DNA of 64,000 nt from UKL13-2 sp964417885 (GCA_964417885.1 CAYQKN010000001.1:23522-87521), one strand, 5' to 3'. Positions 34,808 to 43,402 are shown, counted from the first letter of the stretch. Program-made: numbers and translations. The notes: generated by a model not told the origin, from the letters alone.

Positions 34808-36142
34808 ATGAAACGCGAAAATATCCCTTTCCCGGTTGTCATTCCCAACGTCAAGGTCCACGCCGAGCGTCGCAAGCGGCTGGCCAGGAACCTGAAGGAC
34901 GGCCTGGTATTGCTGGCAACCGCGCCGGAGGCAACCCGCAACGCCGACGCACACTACGACTACCGCTGGGACAGCCACTTCTATTACCTCACCGGGTTCC
35001 GTGAGCCGGAGGCGGTGCTGGCGATCGTGCTGGGCAAGAAGCCGCGGCACATCCTGTTCTGTCGCGACAAGAATCTGGAGCGTGAAATCTGGGACGGCTT
35101 CCGCTTTGGCCCGCAGGTGGCAAAGGAAGTGTTCAGCTTCGACGAATCGTATTCGTTCAGCGAGCTTGAGACCCGCATACCGGACCTGATGGCCAATCAG
35201 GATGTGGTTTACACGCCCGTCGGTGCGTCCGCCGAGTGGGATCAATCTGTGACGCGCTGGATGAACGTGGTGCGCGGCCGGTCGCGCACCGGCGTGACAG
35301 CGCCGGCCGAATTGCGTGACCTGCGCAACATCGTCGGCCAGATGCGCCTGATCAAGGACCGCGCGGAAATCGACATCATGGCGCGCGCCGGCAGGATTTC
35401 CTCCGCCGCCCACGCTCGCGCGATGCGCTTTGCCAAGCCGGGCATGTTCGAGTACCAGGTGGAGGCGGAACTGTTGCACGAGTTCATCAGCAATGGTGCG
35501 CGGCAGCCCGCCTACGGCAGCATCGTGGCGGCTGGCGGCAATGCCTGCGTGCTTCACTATCGCGAAAATTCGGCACCGTTGAAAAAAGGCGACCTGATGC
35601 TGATCGACGCGGGCTGCGAACTGGAAAGCTACGCGGCCGACATCACCCGCACCTTTCCGATCGCCGGCCGGTTCAGCGGACCGCAAAAGGACATCTACGA
35701 ACTGGTGCTGGAATCGCAGCTGGCCTGTATCAAGGCGGTGAAGCCAGGCGCGCCATTCGGCAAGTATCACGATGTTGCCAACCAGGTGCTGGCGCAGGGC
35801 CTGATCGATCTGAAGCTTTGCAAGGGCTCCCTGCAATCGGTGCTGGAAAAGGAAACCTACAAGCAGTTCTACATGCACCGTGCCGGCCATTGGCTCGGGC
35901 TCGACGTGCATGACGCGGGCGACTACAAGCGCGACGGCAAGTGGCTTTCGCTGAAGCCGGGCATGGTGCTGACGGTCGAGCCGGGGCTCTACATCCGGCC
36001 GGCGGATAACGTACCCAAGCATTTCTGGGATATCGGTGTGCGTATCGAGGATGACATCCTGGTCACGGACAAGGGCAACACCAACCTGACGGCAAGCTGT
36101 CCGAAATCGGTGAAGGATGTGGAGGCGCTGACGGCCGGCTAG
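34808..36142 (+). CDS. pepP: Xaa-Pro aminopeptidase
   Basis: PepP removes N-terminal residues preceding proline; it is a dimetal pita-bread enzyme in the cytoplasm. The 444-residue protein has an N-terminal aminopeptidase-P domain and the metal ligands in LIDAGCELESYAADITRTF (two Asp), MHRAGHWLGLDVHD (His), LTVEPGLYI (Glu) and RIEDDILVT (Glu). No Shine-Dalgarno sequence is obvious before the ATG; TACAAT lies about 30 bp upstream. In proteobacteria pepP commonly precedes ubiH-family genes, as here. Confidence 0.96.
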   Translation: MKRENIPFPVVIPNVKVHAERRKRLARNLKDGLVLLATAPEATRNADAHYDYRWDSHFYYLTGFREPEAVLAIVLGKKPRHILFCRDKNLEREIWDGFRFGPQVAKEVFSFDESYSFSELETRIPDLMANQDVVYTPVGASAEWDQSVTRWMNVVRGRSRTGVTAPAELRDLRNIVGQMRLIKDRAEIDIMARAGRISSAAHARAMRFAKPGMFEYQVEAELLHEFISNGARQPAYGSIVAAGGNACVLHYRENSAPLKKGDLMLIDAGCELESYAADITRTFPIAGRFSGPQKDIYELVLESQLACIKAVKPGAPFGKYHDVANQVLAQGLIDLKLCKGSLQSVLEKETYKQFYMHRAGHWLGLDVHDAGDYKRDGKWLSLKPGMVLTVEPGLYIRPADNVPKHFWDIGVRIEDDILVTDKGNTNLTASCPKSVKDVEALTAG

Positions 36143-36216
36143 ATGTTCGCCGGTCCGCGGCGTCGAGGCGCCGAACCCGGCCAACGGCAGCGCAATCGAC
36201 CAGCCATGGTGACAAA

Positions 36217-37362
36217 TTGCCCCGGGTAATCATCGTCGGCGCCGGACCGGTCGGCGCGACCTTTGCCCTGCTCGCGACGCGACTTGGCGTGGATGTGACG
36301 CTGCTTGAGGCGCGCGCCGGGCCGTCGCGGGAAACGCGTTCGCTGGCCCTTTCGCACGGCAGCCGCAACATTCTTGAGACCAGCGGTGTCTGGCAAGACC
36401 TGGCGCCGACCGAGATTCTTGCCATTCATACCTCGCAGCGCGGCGGCTTTGGCCGGATGCGCCTTTCGCACGAAGACGCCGGCGTACCGGCCCTGGGCTA
36501 TGTGCTCACCTATGGCGACCTGCAGCAGGCGCTCGATCGCCGCCTCGATCAACTGTCCATCCCGGTATTGCGTGGCGCGGTGGTTTCGGCACTGGACCAG
36601 GCGGCCGACCAAATTGTGGTGCGCTATGACGTGGACGGCATCGAACACCGGATCGATGCCGCCGCCGTGATACTCGCGGACGGCGGTGCCAACCTCGGCA
36701 AGGTGCCGTCCCTGACGGTCGAGGAAAAGGACTACGCGCAGCACGCGCTGCTGGGACACATCACCACCGATCGGGCCCACGGCGGCACGGCTTACGAGCG
36801 ATTCACGCCGGAAGGCCCGGCAGCATTGTTGCCGCATGGCGGGAAGTTCGAATACTCGATGGTATGGGTTTCTTCGCCCGGACGAATTGACACCCTGAAG
36901 GCGCTGGACGATGCGGCGTTTTTGGCGGCGTTCCAGCAGCATTTTGGCCATCGCGCTGGACGATTCACCGCGATTGCAGACCGGCGCAGTTTTCCACTCA
37001 AGCTTCGCACCGTGTCGTCGCGCGTTGCCGGGCAGGTGGTGGTGATCGGCAATGCCGCGCAGGCCTTGCATCCGGTGGCGGGACAGGGCTTCAACCTGGG
37101 CCTGCGCGATGCGGCGGATCTGGCGCAGCGGCTGGCGGTCGCCGGCGACGCGTCAACCCGGCTGATCCTGCAGCAATACGAAGCATCGCGCGAGCGGGAC
37201 GTGGCGCGCAGTGTCGGCTTTACCGACTTTCTGGTGGGCGCGTTCAGCAATGATTACCTGCTCACGCGCGTGCCGCGCGGCATCGGCCTGGCCGTGGTCG
37301 ACATGCTGCCGGGCGCTCGCCGTGCACTGGCCAGGCGCATGCTGTTTGGGGCCGCGAAATGA
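36217..37362 (+). CDS. ubiH: UbiH-type FAD-dependent ubiquinone hydroxylase
   Basis: The 381-residue flavoprotein has the dinucleotide-binding start RVIIVGAGPVGATFALL, the middle block and second FAD motif VVVIGNAAQALHPVAGQGFNLGLRD. The AQALHP...FNLG wording resembles E. coli UbiH (C1 hydroxylation) more than UbiF. The frame offers only a TTG at 36217; the ATG at 36206 is out of frame. The GAGPVG motif starts eight residues in, so nothing is missing. It overlaps the next hydroxylase by four bases. The regioselectivity assignment is tentative. Confidence 0.82.
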   Translation: MPRVIIVGAGPVGATFALLATRLGVDVTLLEARAGPSRETRSLALSHGSRNILETSGVWQDLAPTEILAIHTSQRGGFGRMRLSHEDAGVPALGYVLTYGDLQQALDRRLDQLSIPVLRGAVVSALDQAADQIVVRYDVDGIEHRIDAAAVILADGGANLGKVPSLTVEEKDYAQHALLGHITTDRAHGGTAYERFTPEGPAALLPHGGKFEYSMVWVSSPGRIDTLKALDDAAFLAAFQQHFGHRAGRFTAIADRRSFPLKLRTVSSRVAGQVVVIGNAAQALHPVAGQGFNLGLRDAADLAQRLAVAGDASTRLILQQYEASRERDVARSVGFTDFLVGAFSNDYLLTRVPRGIGLAVVDMLPGARRALARRMLFGAAK

Positions 37363-38513
37363 GCAGCCGCATCGTCGTGGTCGGTGGCGGCCCGGTCGGG
37401 CTGTCCTTTGCCATTGCCGCCGCGGAACTGCCCGGTGTCAGCGTCAGCGTCATTGAGCGTGCCGCCGGTGGGCAGCGTTCGTTGCCGTCGCCATTCGATC
37501 ACCGCGTATATGCCCTGTCGCCGGCATCGATGCAGTTCCTGGCCGACCTCGGCGCCGCTCCGGATCCGGCACGCGCCGCGCCGGTGCGGTCGATGCAGGT
37601 TTGCGGTGACGCGGCCGGCAGCCAGTTGGATTTCACCGATGGCCGGCCGCTGGCCACCATCGTCGAGCATGCTTCGCTGATGCGTGCGCTGGAGTCGCGG
37701 CAGGCGCAGATCGAGCAGATTGTGCTGCGGCGGGGCGTGGCGGCCCAATCGCTCGACAGTACTGAGCATGGTGAAAGGCGCCTGACGCTGGCCGACGGCA
37801 GCGCGCTGACGGCCGACTTGCTGGTCGGCGCGGATGGCAGCCGCTCGCAGATTCGTCAGCTGGCAGCCATTGCGGTTGACACGCGGGATTACGACAGCGA
37901 CGGTGTGGTCGCCAATTTCCGTTGCGAGCGTGCACATGGCGACATCGCGCGCCAGTGGTTCGGCAATGACTCGGTGCTGGCTTACCTGCCGTTACCGGAC
38001 AAACATATTTCGATGGTCTGGTCGATGTCATCGGCTACCGCCGCGCGGACGGCGGCGCTGGACCAGGATCAGTTTTGTGCCGCGGTCGCCGCCGCCGGCC
38101 ACCACCAGCTGGGATCGCTTGCGCTGGTGTCGCCGATCGAACGGTTTCCGTTGACACGAACCACGGCGCAAAACTGGGTGCAACCTGGCCTCGCTTTGAT
38201 CGGCGATGCCGCTCATGCCGTGCATCCGCTCGCCGGTCAGGGCGTGAATCTGGGTTTTGCCGATGCACGTAAACTGGTGGAGGTGTTGGCGGCGCGGTCC
38301 AAATTTTCACGTGTCGGCGACCTTTCAGTGTTACGCCAATACGAACGGGCGCGACGCGAGGCGGCGCTGGCGGTGGGGCAGGTGACCGACCGCCTGCGCT
38401 CGCTGTATCTCAGCGAATGGTCCTTGGCGCGCTGGCTGCGTAATGACGGTGTGCGAATGGTCAATCGGCTGCCGATGGCCAAGTCAGTGCTGGTAGACTA
38501 CGCGACCCGCTAG
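37359..38513 (+). CDS. Second UbiH-family FAD monooxygenase (UbiI/UbiL-like)
   Basis: The 384-residue paralogue of the preceding gene has RIVVVGGGPVGLSFAIA at the N-terminus, the conserved LLVGADGSRSQIR (DG motif), and ALIGDAAHAVHPLAGQGVNLGFAD at the second FAD site. Because a COQ7-type C6 hydroxylase is encoded at 48.8 kb and the previous gene resembles UbiH (C1), this one most likely performs the remaining C5 hydroxylation. It is translationally coupled to ubiH and followed by dsbC. The exact position on the quinone ring cannot be settled from sequence alone. Confidence 0.82.
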   Translation: MSSRIVVVGGGPVGLSFAIAAAELPGVSVSVIERAAGGQRSLPSPFDHRVYALSPASMQFLADLGAAPDPARAAPVRSMQVCGDAAGSQLDFTDGRPLATIVEHASLMRALESRQAQIEQIVLRRGVAAQSLDSTEHGERRLTLADGSALTADLLVGADGSRSQIRQLAAIAVDTRDYDSDGVVANFRCERAHGDIARQWFGNDSVLAYLPLPDKHISMVWSMSSATAARTAALDQDQFCAAVAAAGHHQLGSLALVSPIERFPLTRTTAQNWVQPGLALIGDAAHAVHPLAGQGVNLGFADARKLVEVLAARSKFSRVGDLSVLRQYERARREAALAVGQVTDRLRSLYLSEWSLARWLRNDGVRMVNRLPMAKSVLVDYATR

Positions 38514-38597
38514 CCGGTGGCGCCGGGTTGAACCAAAGCCGTCGCGCCGGATCGAAACTGCCTGACTGAACCTGCCGTGAAATCTCAAGGAATCGCC

Positions 38598-39329
38598 GTG
38601 AAATCAATCAAACGTATCATCCTGCTGCTGCTTGCGGCGTTTTCCCTCAACGCGATCGCCAGCCCCGAACAGATCAAGAAAGAGTTCGAGAAGAAGTATC
38701 CGGAAATCAAGGTCGATCGTGTCACCAAGGCCGGATACGGGGATCTGTTCGAGATTTTCGCCGGCGGCGAGATCATTTACACCGACGAAAAGGTCAGTTA
38801 CCTGCTGCTGGGAACGCTGGTCGACACGTCAAACCGCAACAATGTGACCGAGACCCGGTTGCAAAAACTGACGGCTATCAAGTTTGCCGACCTGCCGCTC
38901 GAGCATGCGATCAAGCTGGTGCGCGGCAACGGCGCGCGCAAGATGGCGATATTCGAAGACCCGAACTGCGGTTACTGCAAGAAGTTTGAGCAGGACATCA
39001 ACGCGATAGACAACATCACCGCGTACATTTTCACCTACCCGATCCTGGCTGCCAGTTCGGTTGAAAAATCCAAGGCGGTGTGGTGCTCACCGGACCGCCT
39101 GAAAGCCTGGCAGGACCTGATGCTGCGCGACCGCGCGCCGGGCGCCAAGGGTACTTGCGACAATCCGATCGACAAGATCGTCCAGCTTGGCAAAAACTTG
39201 CGAGTCACCGGCACGCCGACCACGTTTTTCGAAGACGGCGAGCGTATTTCCGGCGTCATGGACAAGGACCGGATGGAGGCAAGGCTGACTGCGGCCAAGG
39301 CGGCGATGGTGGCCGACGCCAAGAAGTAA
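38598..39329 (+). CDS. dsbC: Thiol:disulfide interchange protein DsbC
   Basis: DsbC is a periplasmic disulfide isomerase. I chose GTG 38598 because AAGGA lies six bases upstream; the GTG at 38577 is possible. The 243-residue protein has a signal peptide (RIILLLLAAFSLNAIA), an N-terminal dimerisation domain, and a thioredoxin domain with CGYC at about 124-127. A second Cys pair (WCSPDR and GTCDNP) and the cis-Pro region GTPTTFFEDG follow. It may serve LptD maturation, whose disulfide is needed for activity. A strong terminator follows. Confidence 0.95.
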   Translation: MKSIKRIILLLLAAFSLNAIASPEQIKKEFEKKYPEIKVDRVTKAGYGDLFEIFAGGEIIYTDEKVSYLLLGTLVDTSNRNNVTETRLQKLTAIKFADLPLEHAIKLVRGNGARKMAIFEDPNCGYCKKFEQDINAIDNITAYIFTYPILAASSVEKSKAVWCSPDRLKAWQDLMLRDRAPGAKGTCDNPIDKIVQLGKNLRVTGTPTTFFEDGERISGVMDKDRMEARLTAAKAAMVADAKK

Positions 39330-39350
39330 CGGGCGGCTTGCACCCCAGGC

Positions 39351-39376
39351 AAACGGTCGCATCGGCGGCCGTTTTT
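39351..39376 (+). terminator. Terminator after dsbC
   Basis: AAACGGTCGC and GCGGCCGTTT form a 10-bp stem with one G-T pair, closing an ATCG tetraloop, and the stem runs into TTTTTT. It ends the pepP-ubiH-ubi-dsbC unit. Confidence 0.9.
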
Positions 39377-39412
39377 TGCTTTCTGCGCGGCTGTTGCCGC
39401 GGGTAAATGTCG

Positions 39413-39796
39413 TCAGCGCGTCGCAGCGACCACGAACAGCGCGATGTTCAGACCCATTGCGGCCATCCAGACCAGGCTGCGTAGCGTTGCCTGGTTACCG
39501 ACGTAGCAGGCGATATAGGCGATGCGCGCCACGACGAAGGCCAGCGCCAGACTGTCGACGGTCGCCTGCGGCGCCTGGTTGTACACGGCGATCAGCACCC
39601 CGGCGGCGAACAGGGGAAAGGCCTCGAAACTGTTCAGATGCGCAGCATGGGCGCGTGCCTGCTTGCCTTGCAGGCGCGCTTCCCATTCGCGCGGCTGGTC
39701 GTTGTGCCGCAGGTAGGACTTGTCGATCTTGGCGATGCCGACCGCCAGAAAGGGCAGCAGGCCGGCGACCAGCACGCACCAGAACGCGATGGACAT
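39413..39796 (-). CDS. MAPEG-family membrane protein
   Basis: The 127-residue protein has four predicted helices, with the MAPEG-like block RAHAAHLNSFEAFPLFAAGVL and ARIAYIACYVGNQATLRSLVW. Prokaryotic MAPEG proteins are inner-membrane relatives of microsomal glutathione transferases; many have no assigned reaction. The start is supported by AAGGAG eight bases upstream on the minus strand. It follows mltA with a 5-bp gap and is probably co-transcribed with it. Confidence 0.87.
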   Translation of the reverse strand: MSIAFWCVLVAGLLPFLAVGIAKIDKSYLRHNDQPREWEARLQGKQARAHAAHLNSFEAFPLFAAGVLIAVYNQAPQATVDSLALAFVVARIAYIACYVGNQATLRSLVWMAAMGLNIALFVVAATR

Positions 39797-39801
39797 GGCG
39801 G

Positions 39802-41115
39802 TTACTCCTTGCGCATTTGTGAATTCAGTGAGACCGGCGCCGGGGCGGGATTCACGGCGTTGGGATCGTAACCCTTGGGTAGCAGTACCCACATTTTCCC
39901 GCGCTGCTTCATGCGGCCCGCCTGGGCGCCGGCTGCGTCGCCGAAACCCCAGTAAAAATCGGCGCGCACGGCACCATTGATCGCACCGCCCGTATCCTGC
40001 GCCACCATCAGGCGGTTCAGCTCCCGGCTGGTGCCGGGGAAGGTGGTGGACAGAAAAACCGGCACACCGAGGGGGATCACGCGCGGGTCGACGGCGATCG
40101 ATCGCTCTGCCGTGAGCGGCACACCCAGGGTGCCGATCGGTCCGGAGAGATCTCCCGGCAATTCCTTGAAAAAGACAAAGCTGGGATTGCTGTTGAGGAA
40201 CTGCTGCACCTTGCGCGGATTGCGCCGCGCCCACTCCTTGATCCCCTGCATCGAGGCGCGCTCGGCCTTGATCTCGCCGCGGCGGATCAATTGTCCGGCG
40301 ACCGATCGAAACGGATGGCCGTTCTGGTCGGCGTATCCGACCCGCATCCGCGAGCCGTCGGGCAGCTGGATCTGTCCCGAGCCCTGAATTTCGAGAAAGA
40401 ACAGTTCCACCGCATTGTCCACCCAGGCGATTTCGAGCCCCCGCAGCGGCGATGTGGCCGACTCAATCTGGCCGCGCTCGAGGTACGGAATCAGCTTGTT
40501 GCCGACGATGCGGCCGCGCAGGCGGCGAAATTTCAGGTCCGGATAGAGTTCGCTCAGGTCGACCGTAATCAGGTCCTGCGGCGCGGCGTAGATCGGATAC
40601 TTGAATTCGGTGGTCCGCACCCGCGAGCCGCGCAGCAGTGGCTCGTAATAGCCGGTGACCAGTCCGGTCTGGCTGTCATCGGCGTTGACCACGCGGTAAG
40701 GCTCAAAACCGGAACGAAAAAACTGGCGCACCGATTCCGCGCTCGATTTCATCGACAGGCTGCCGGCACGCGTGCAGACCTCCAGCCATTCGGCTTTGGT
40801 CTGCAGCATCGAGCAACTCTGCAGGAAAGCGTACAGTGCCTCGGTGGGGTCATCAGCGCCCAGGTAGGCGAGTTCGCCCCAGTCGGCGCGCTCAAGGTGT
40901 CCGCGCGGGGCCTCCGCCGTGGGCGAAACCGCCGGCTCGGCCGGAAAGGACGTGAGTGACGGTTCCTGGCAGACACTGCAAACCTGGCAGGCCGGGCAGA
41001 CGGGCGCGGCGGCAATCGGTGCAATGACCGGCGCCGGTGGAGGTGTCGCGCAAGCCGCCAGCAGCAACGTGATCACAAGGGGGAATTTCTGGACGCAGCG
41101 CAGGGTCAATGTCAT
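39802..41115 (-). CDS. mltA: Membrane-bound lytic murein transglycosylase A
   Basis: MltA cleaves peptidoglycan glycan strands to 1,6-anhydro-MurNAc products from the outer membrane. From ATG 41115 it is 437 residues and begins with a lipoprotein signal (PLVITLLLAAC). An unusual Cys-rich stretch (VCPACQVCSVCQ) follows within 35 residues of the lipobox. The MltA domain contains GYYEPLLRGS and the 3D domain SIAVDPRVIPLG...MVAQDTGGAI with the catalytic Asp region. A longer start at 41151 would spoil the signal. Confidence 0.95.
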   Translation of the reverse strand: MTLTLRCVQKFPLVITLLLAACATPPPAPVIAPIAAAPVCPACQVCSVCQEPSLTSFPAEPAVSPTAEAPRGHLERADWGELAYLGADDPTEALYAFLQSCSMLQTKAEWLEVCTRAGSLSMKSSAESVRQFFRSGFEPYRVVNADDSQTGLVTGYYEPLLRGSRVRTTEFKYPIYAAPQDLITVDLSELYPDLKFRRLRGRIVGNKLIPYLERGQIESATSPLRGLEIAWVDNAVELFFLEIQGSGQIQLPDGSRMRVGYADQNGHPFRSVAGQLIRRGEIKAERASMQGIKEWARRNPRKVQQFLNSNPSFVFFKELPGDLSGPIGTLGVPLTAERSIAVDPRVIPLGVPVFLSTTFPGTSRELNRLMVAQDTGGAINGAVRADFYWGFGDAAGAQAGRMKQRGKMWVLLPKGYDPNAVNPAPAPVSLNSQMRKE

Positions 41116-41153
41116 AGTGCCGGAAGTATAACGGCGGCTCTGGAGAACCAAAG

Positions 41154-41282
41154 ATGTGGTGGGTGCTGTTTGAAGTATTGCTGGCCTTCGGGCTGGCCGT
41201 GTTCATCGTCTGGTGGACTTTTCCCCGTGACAAGAAGGAAAAACCGGCAAACAACCCGCCGTCGAACCCGGACGGGGGCTAG
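41154..41282 (+). CDS. 42-residue single-pass membrane peptide
   Basis: ATG 41154 is preceded by GGAG at 41142-41145. The peptide begins MWWVLFEVLLAFGLAVFIVW, one hydrophobic helix with Trp residues at both interfaces. A basic turn FPRDKKEK and a Pro/Asn-rich tail (PANNPPSNPDGG) follow, giving an N-out or N-in single-pass small protein. It diverges from mltA by 38 bp, and its stop overlaps that of apaG on the other strand. I do not recognise the family. Coding evidence is the ribosome-binding site, the helix and the absence of any other gene in this gap. Confidence 0.6.
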   Translation: MWWVLFEVLLAFGLAVFIVWWTFPRDKKEKPANNPPSNPDGG

Positions 41283-41662
41283 TGAAGCACGCGCGGTACG
41301 GAAAGCGTGAACTCCGGTATCGTCGCTTCGAACTTGTGGCCGTCCTCGGCAACCACCTGGTAGGTCCCGCGCATGGTGCCGACAATGGTATTGAGCGACG
41401 AGCCACTGGTGTATTCGAATGACTTGCCCGGCTGAATCGTGGGCTGTTCGCCCACAACGCCCATGCCGCGCACTTCCTGAACCTGGCTGTCGGCATCGGT
41501 AATGATCCAGTGGCGGCTCATCACCTTCACGGCGATTGAGCCGGTATTGGTGATCCGGATCGTATAGGCGAACACATACTGGTCGTTTTCCTCATCCGAC
41601 TGGTCCGGCAGGTAGAACGCCTGCGCGGTGACACTCATCGAATATTTCTTTTCATCACTCAT
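41279..41662 (-). CDS. apaG: ApaG/Co2+-Mg2+ efflux-associated protein
   Basis: ApaG proteins are small Fn3-like beta-sandwich proteins of uncertain function; a role beside the dinucleoside tetraphosphatase ApaH is known from E. coli. The 127-residue protein has MSVTAQAFYLPDQSDEENDQYVFAYTIRITNTG-type start (shown here by YVFAYTIRITNTG), the GVVGEQPTIQPGKSFEYTSG core and MRGTYQV, matching the E. coli protein (125 residues). I chose the ATG at 41662; an upstream ATG would overlap rpe. It diverges from rpe by about 50 bp. Confidence 0.93.
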   Translation of the reverse strand: MSDEKKYSMSVTAQAFYLPDQSDEENDQYVFAYTIRITNTGSIAVKVMSRHWIITDADSQVQEVRGMGVVGEQPTIQPGKSFEYTSGSSLNTIVGTMRGTYQVVAEDGHKFEATIPEFTLSVPRVLH

Positions 41663-41714
41663 GCGCGGCATCGTATCACGGGGCCACGCAGCAAGTTCGC
41701 GTAAAATTCCCGCC

Positions 41715-42413
41715 ATGGCCTACCGACTCGCTCCCTCCATACTTTCCGCCGACTTTGCCCGACTGGGTGAAGAAGTCCGCGATGTCATCGCGGCCGGCGC
41801 CGATGTGATCCACTTCGACGTGATGGACAACCATTACGTCCCCAACCTCACCATCGGCCCGATGGTCTGCCAGGCGGTGCGCCCGCACGCGGTCAAAGCC
41901 GACGGCACCAGGGTGCCGATCGATGTTCACCTCATGGTCAAGCCGGTGGACCGGATCGTGCCGGATTTTGCCAAAGCGGGGGCCGACATCATCAGTTTTC
42001 ATCCGGAAGCTTCCGACCATGTCGATCGCACCCTGGGACTGATCCGGGAATCGGGCTGCAAGGCGGGGCTGGTGTTCAATCCGGCCACGCCACTCAGCTA
42101 TCTCGATTATGTGATGGACAAGGTGGACCTGGTGTTGATCATGTCGGTGAATCCTGGCTTCGGCGGCCAGAAATTCATCCCCGCTGCACTGCAGAAATTG
42201 CGCGAGGCGCGGCAGCGAATCGATCGCGCCGTCGAAAAGACCGGGCGCCAGATCTGGCTGGAAGTTGACGGTGGCGTCAAGGCCGACAACATCGCCGAGA
42301 TCGCCCGTGCCGGTGCGGATACGTTTGTGGCGGGGTCGGCGATATTCGGCCAGCCGGATTACGTGGCGACGGTCCGGTCGATGCGCGCCGAACTGGGCAA
42401 GGTGGCGGCATGA
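41715..42413 (+). CDS. rpe: Ribulose-phosphate 3-epimerase
   Basis: Rpe interconverts ribulose-5-phosphate and xylulose-5-phosphate. The 232-residue TIM barrel has LAPSILSADFARLGEE, the metal site HFDVMDNHYVPNLTIGP, the phosphate site MSVNPGFGGQKFIP and LEVDGGVKADN. TAAAAT at 41702-41707 ends seven bases before the ATG and there is no ribosome-binding site, so the transcript may be leaderless. It is coupled to gph through an ATGA overlap and precedes trpE, an arrangement common in Burkholderiales. Confidence 0.96.
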   Translation: MAYRLAPSILSADFARLGEEVRDVIAAGADVIHFDVMDNHYVPNLTIGPMVCQAVRPHAVKADGTRVPIDVHLMVKPVDRIVPDFAKAGADIISFHPEASDHVDRTLGLIRESGCKAGLVFNPATPLSYLDYVMDKVDLVLIMSVNPGFGGQKFIPAALQKLREARQRIDRAVEKTGRQIWLEVDGGVKADNIAEIARAGADTFVAGSAIFGQPDYVATVRSMRAELGKVAA

Positions 42414-43279
42414 ATACTGGCATGGATAGCGACCTGTCGGAAGATTTTCCCCAAGGCGTCGCCCTGGAACCCGGCACTGGAGCGGCTGCTGGCGGCGATG
42501 CCCTGGAAAACCGCGCTGATACTGGCTCTCCGGCCGATGCCGTTGCGGAAAACGTCGCCGCGCCGAAAAAACTCCGCCTGCGCGCCAAGCCAAAGTTTGC
42601 GTTTCCGATACCGCTCAAGGCGGTCGTGCTGGATCTCGACGGCACGCTGCTCGATACCGTTGGCGATATCGTCACGGCGGCCAACATGATGCGCGCCTCA
42701 CTCGGTTTCGCACCGTTGGACGCCGCGCTGATCGCCACCTTCGTCGGCAAAGGCATTCCCAATCTTGTTTCAAAGACGCTCAAGGATGCGGTTGGTGAAC
42801 CTGGCCCGACCGCGCTCAAGGTTGCAGTGGCGAATTTCGAGCGCCAGTACGAAAAGTGCTTTGGCGATACCTCGCGCCCTTATCCCGGTGTGATTGACGG
42901 CCTGAATGCGCTCAGGGGCAAGGGGTTACGTCTCGGTTGCGTGACCAACAAGGCGGAGAAATTCACCCTGCCGCTGCTGCAACGCACCGGGCTCGCAGAC
43001 TACTTTGAGTTGACGTTGTCCGGCGACTCGCTGCCGGAAAAAAAACCGCATCCGCTGCCGATGCTGCACGCGGCGGAGTTTTTTGGTGCCGCCAATGCCG
43101 AGGTCTTGCTGATCGGTGATTCGGTCAACGATGCGGAGGCGGCGCGCGCGGCCGGTTCACCCGTGTTCATCGTGCCGTATGGCTACAACGAGGGGCAGGA
43201 GTTGCGCGGCCTCGATTGCGATGCCTTCATTGATGACGTGCCGTCGGCGCTGAAACTGGTCAAATGCGTTTCGCCTTAG
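42410..43279 (+). CDS. gph: Phosphoglycolate phosphatase with long N-terminal extension
   Basis: Gph dephosphorylates 2-phosphoglycolate. The HAD core starts at residue 66 with PLKAVVLDLDGTLLDTVGD (nucleophile D75), followed by a CAP domain, the Thr motif LGCVTNKAEKF, GDSLPEKKPHPLPM with the Lys, and LIGDSVNDAEAARAAGSPV. The first 65 residues are Ala/Gly/Glu-rich and have no counterpart in typical Gph (about 225 residues). No in-frame start is available close to the core. The DNA of residues 20-43 resembles a decayed palindromic element (42468-42537). It is coupled to rpe. Confidence 0.92.
   Translation: MNTGMDSDLSEDFPQGVALEPGTGAAAGGDALENRADTGSPADAVAENVAAPKKLRLRAKPKFAFPIPLKAVVLDLDGTLLDTVGDIVTAANMMRASLGFAPLDAALIATFVGKGIPNLVSKTLKDAVGEPGPTALKVAVANFERQYEKCFGDTSRPYPGVIDGLNALRGKGLRLGCVTNKAEKFTLPLLQRTGLADYFELTLSGDSLPEKKPHPLPMLHAAEFFGAANAEVLLIGDSVNDAEAARAAGSPVFIVPYGYNEGQELRGLDCDAFIDDVPSALKLVKCVSP
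42468..42537 (+). repeat. Possible decayed palindromic element in gph
   Basis: GCACTGGAGCGGCT (14 bases) is identical to part of the left arm of copy E, preceded by AACCCG. CCTGGAAAACCGCGC and ATACTGGCT occupy the places of the right arm. The pairing is mostly lost, so this may be a coincidence. Confidence 0.3.
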
Positions 43280-43402
43280 TTGGCCAAGCCGGTTGGCGGC
43301 AGCCTGCCTATCGCATTGACCGGCAATGAAAAGAGTCCTTGCGTGATGTATTATTCCTGTTCGTAGTTGTCCGAAATCCCTTTCCTTCCGTATCCGGCAA
43401 AT

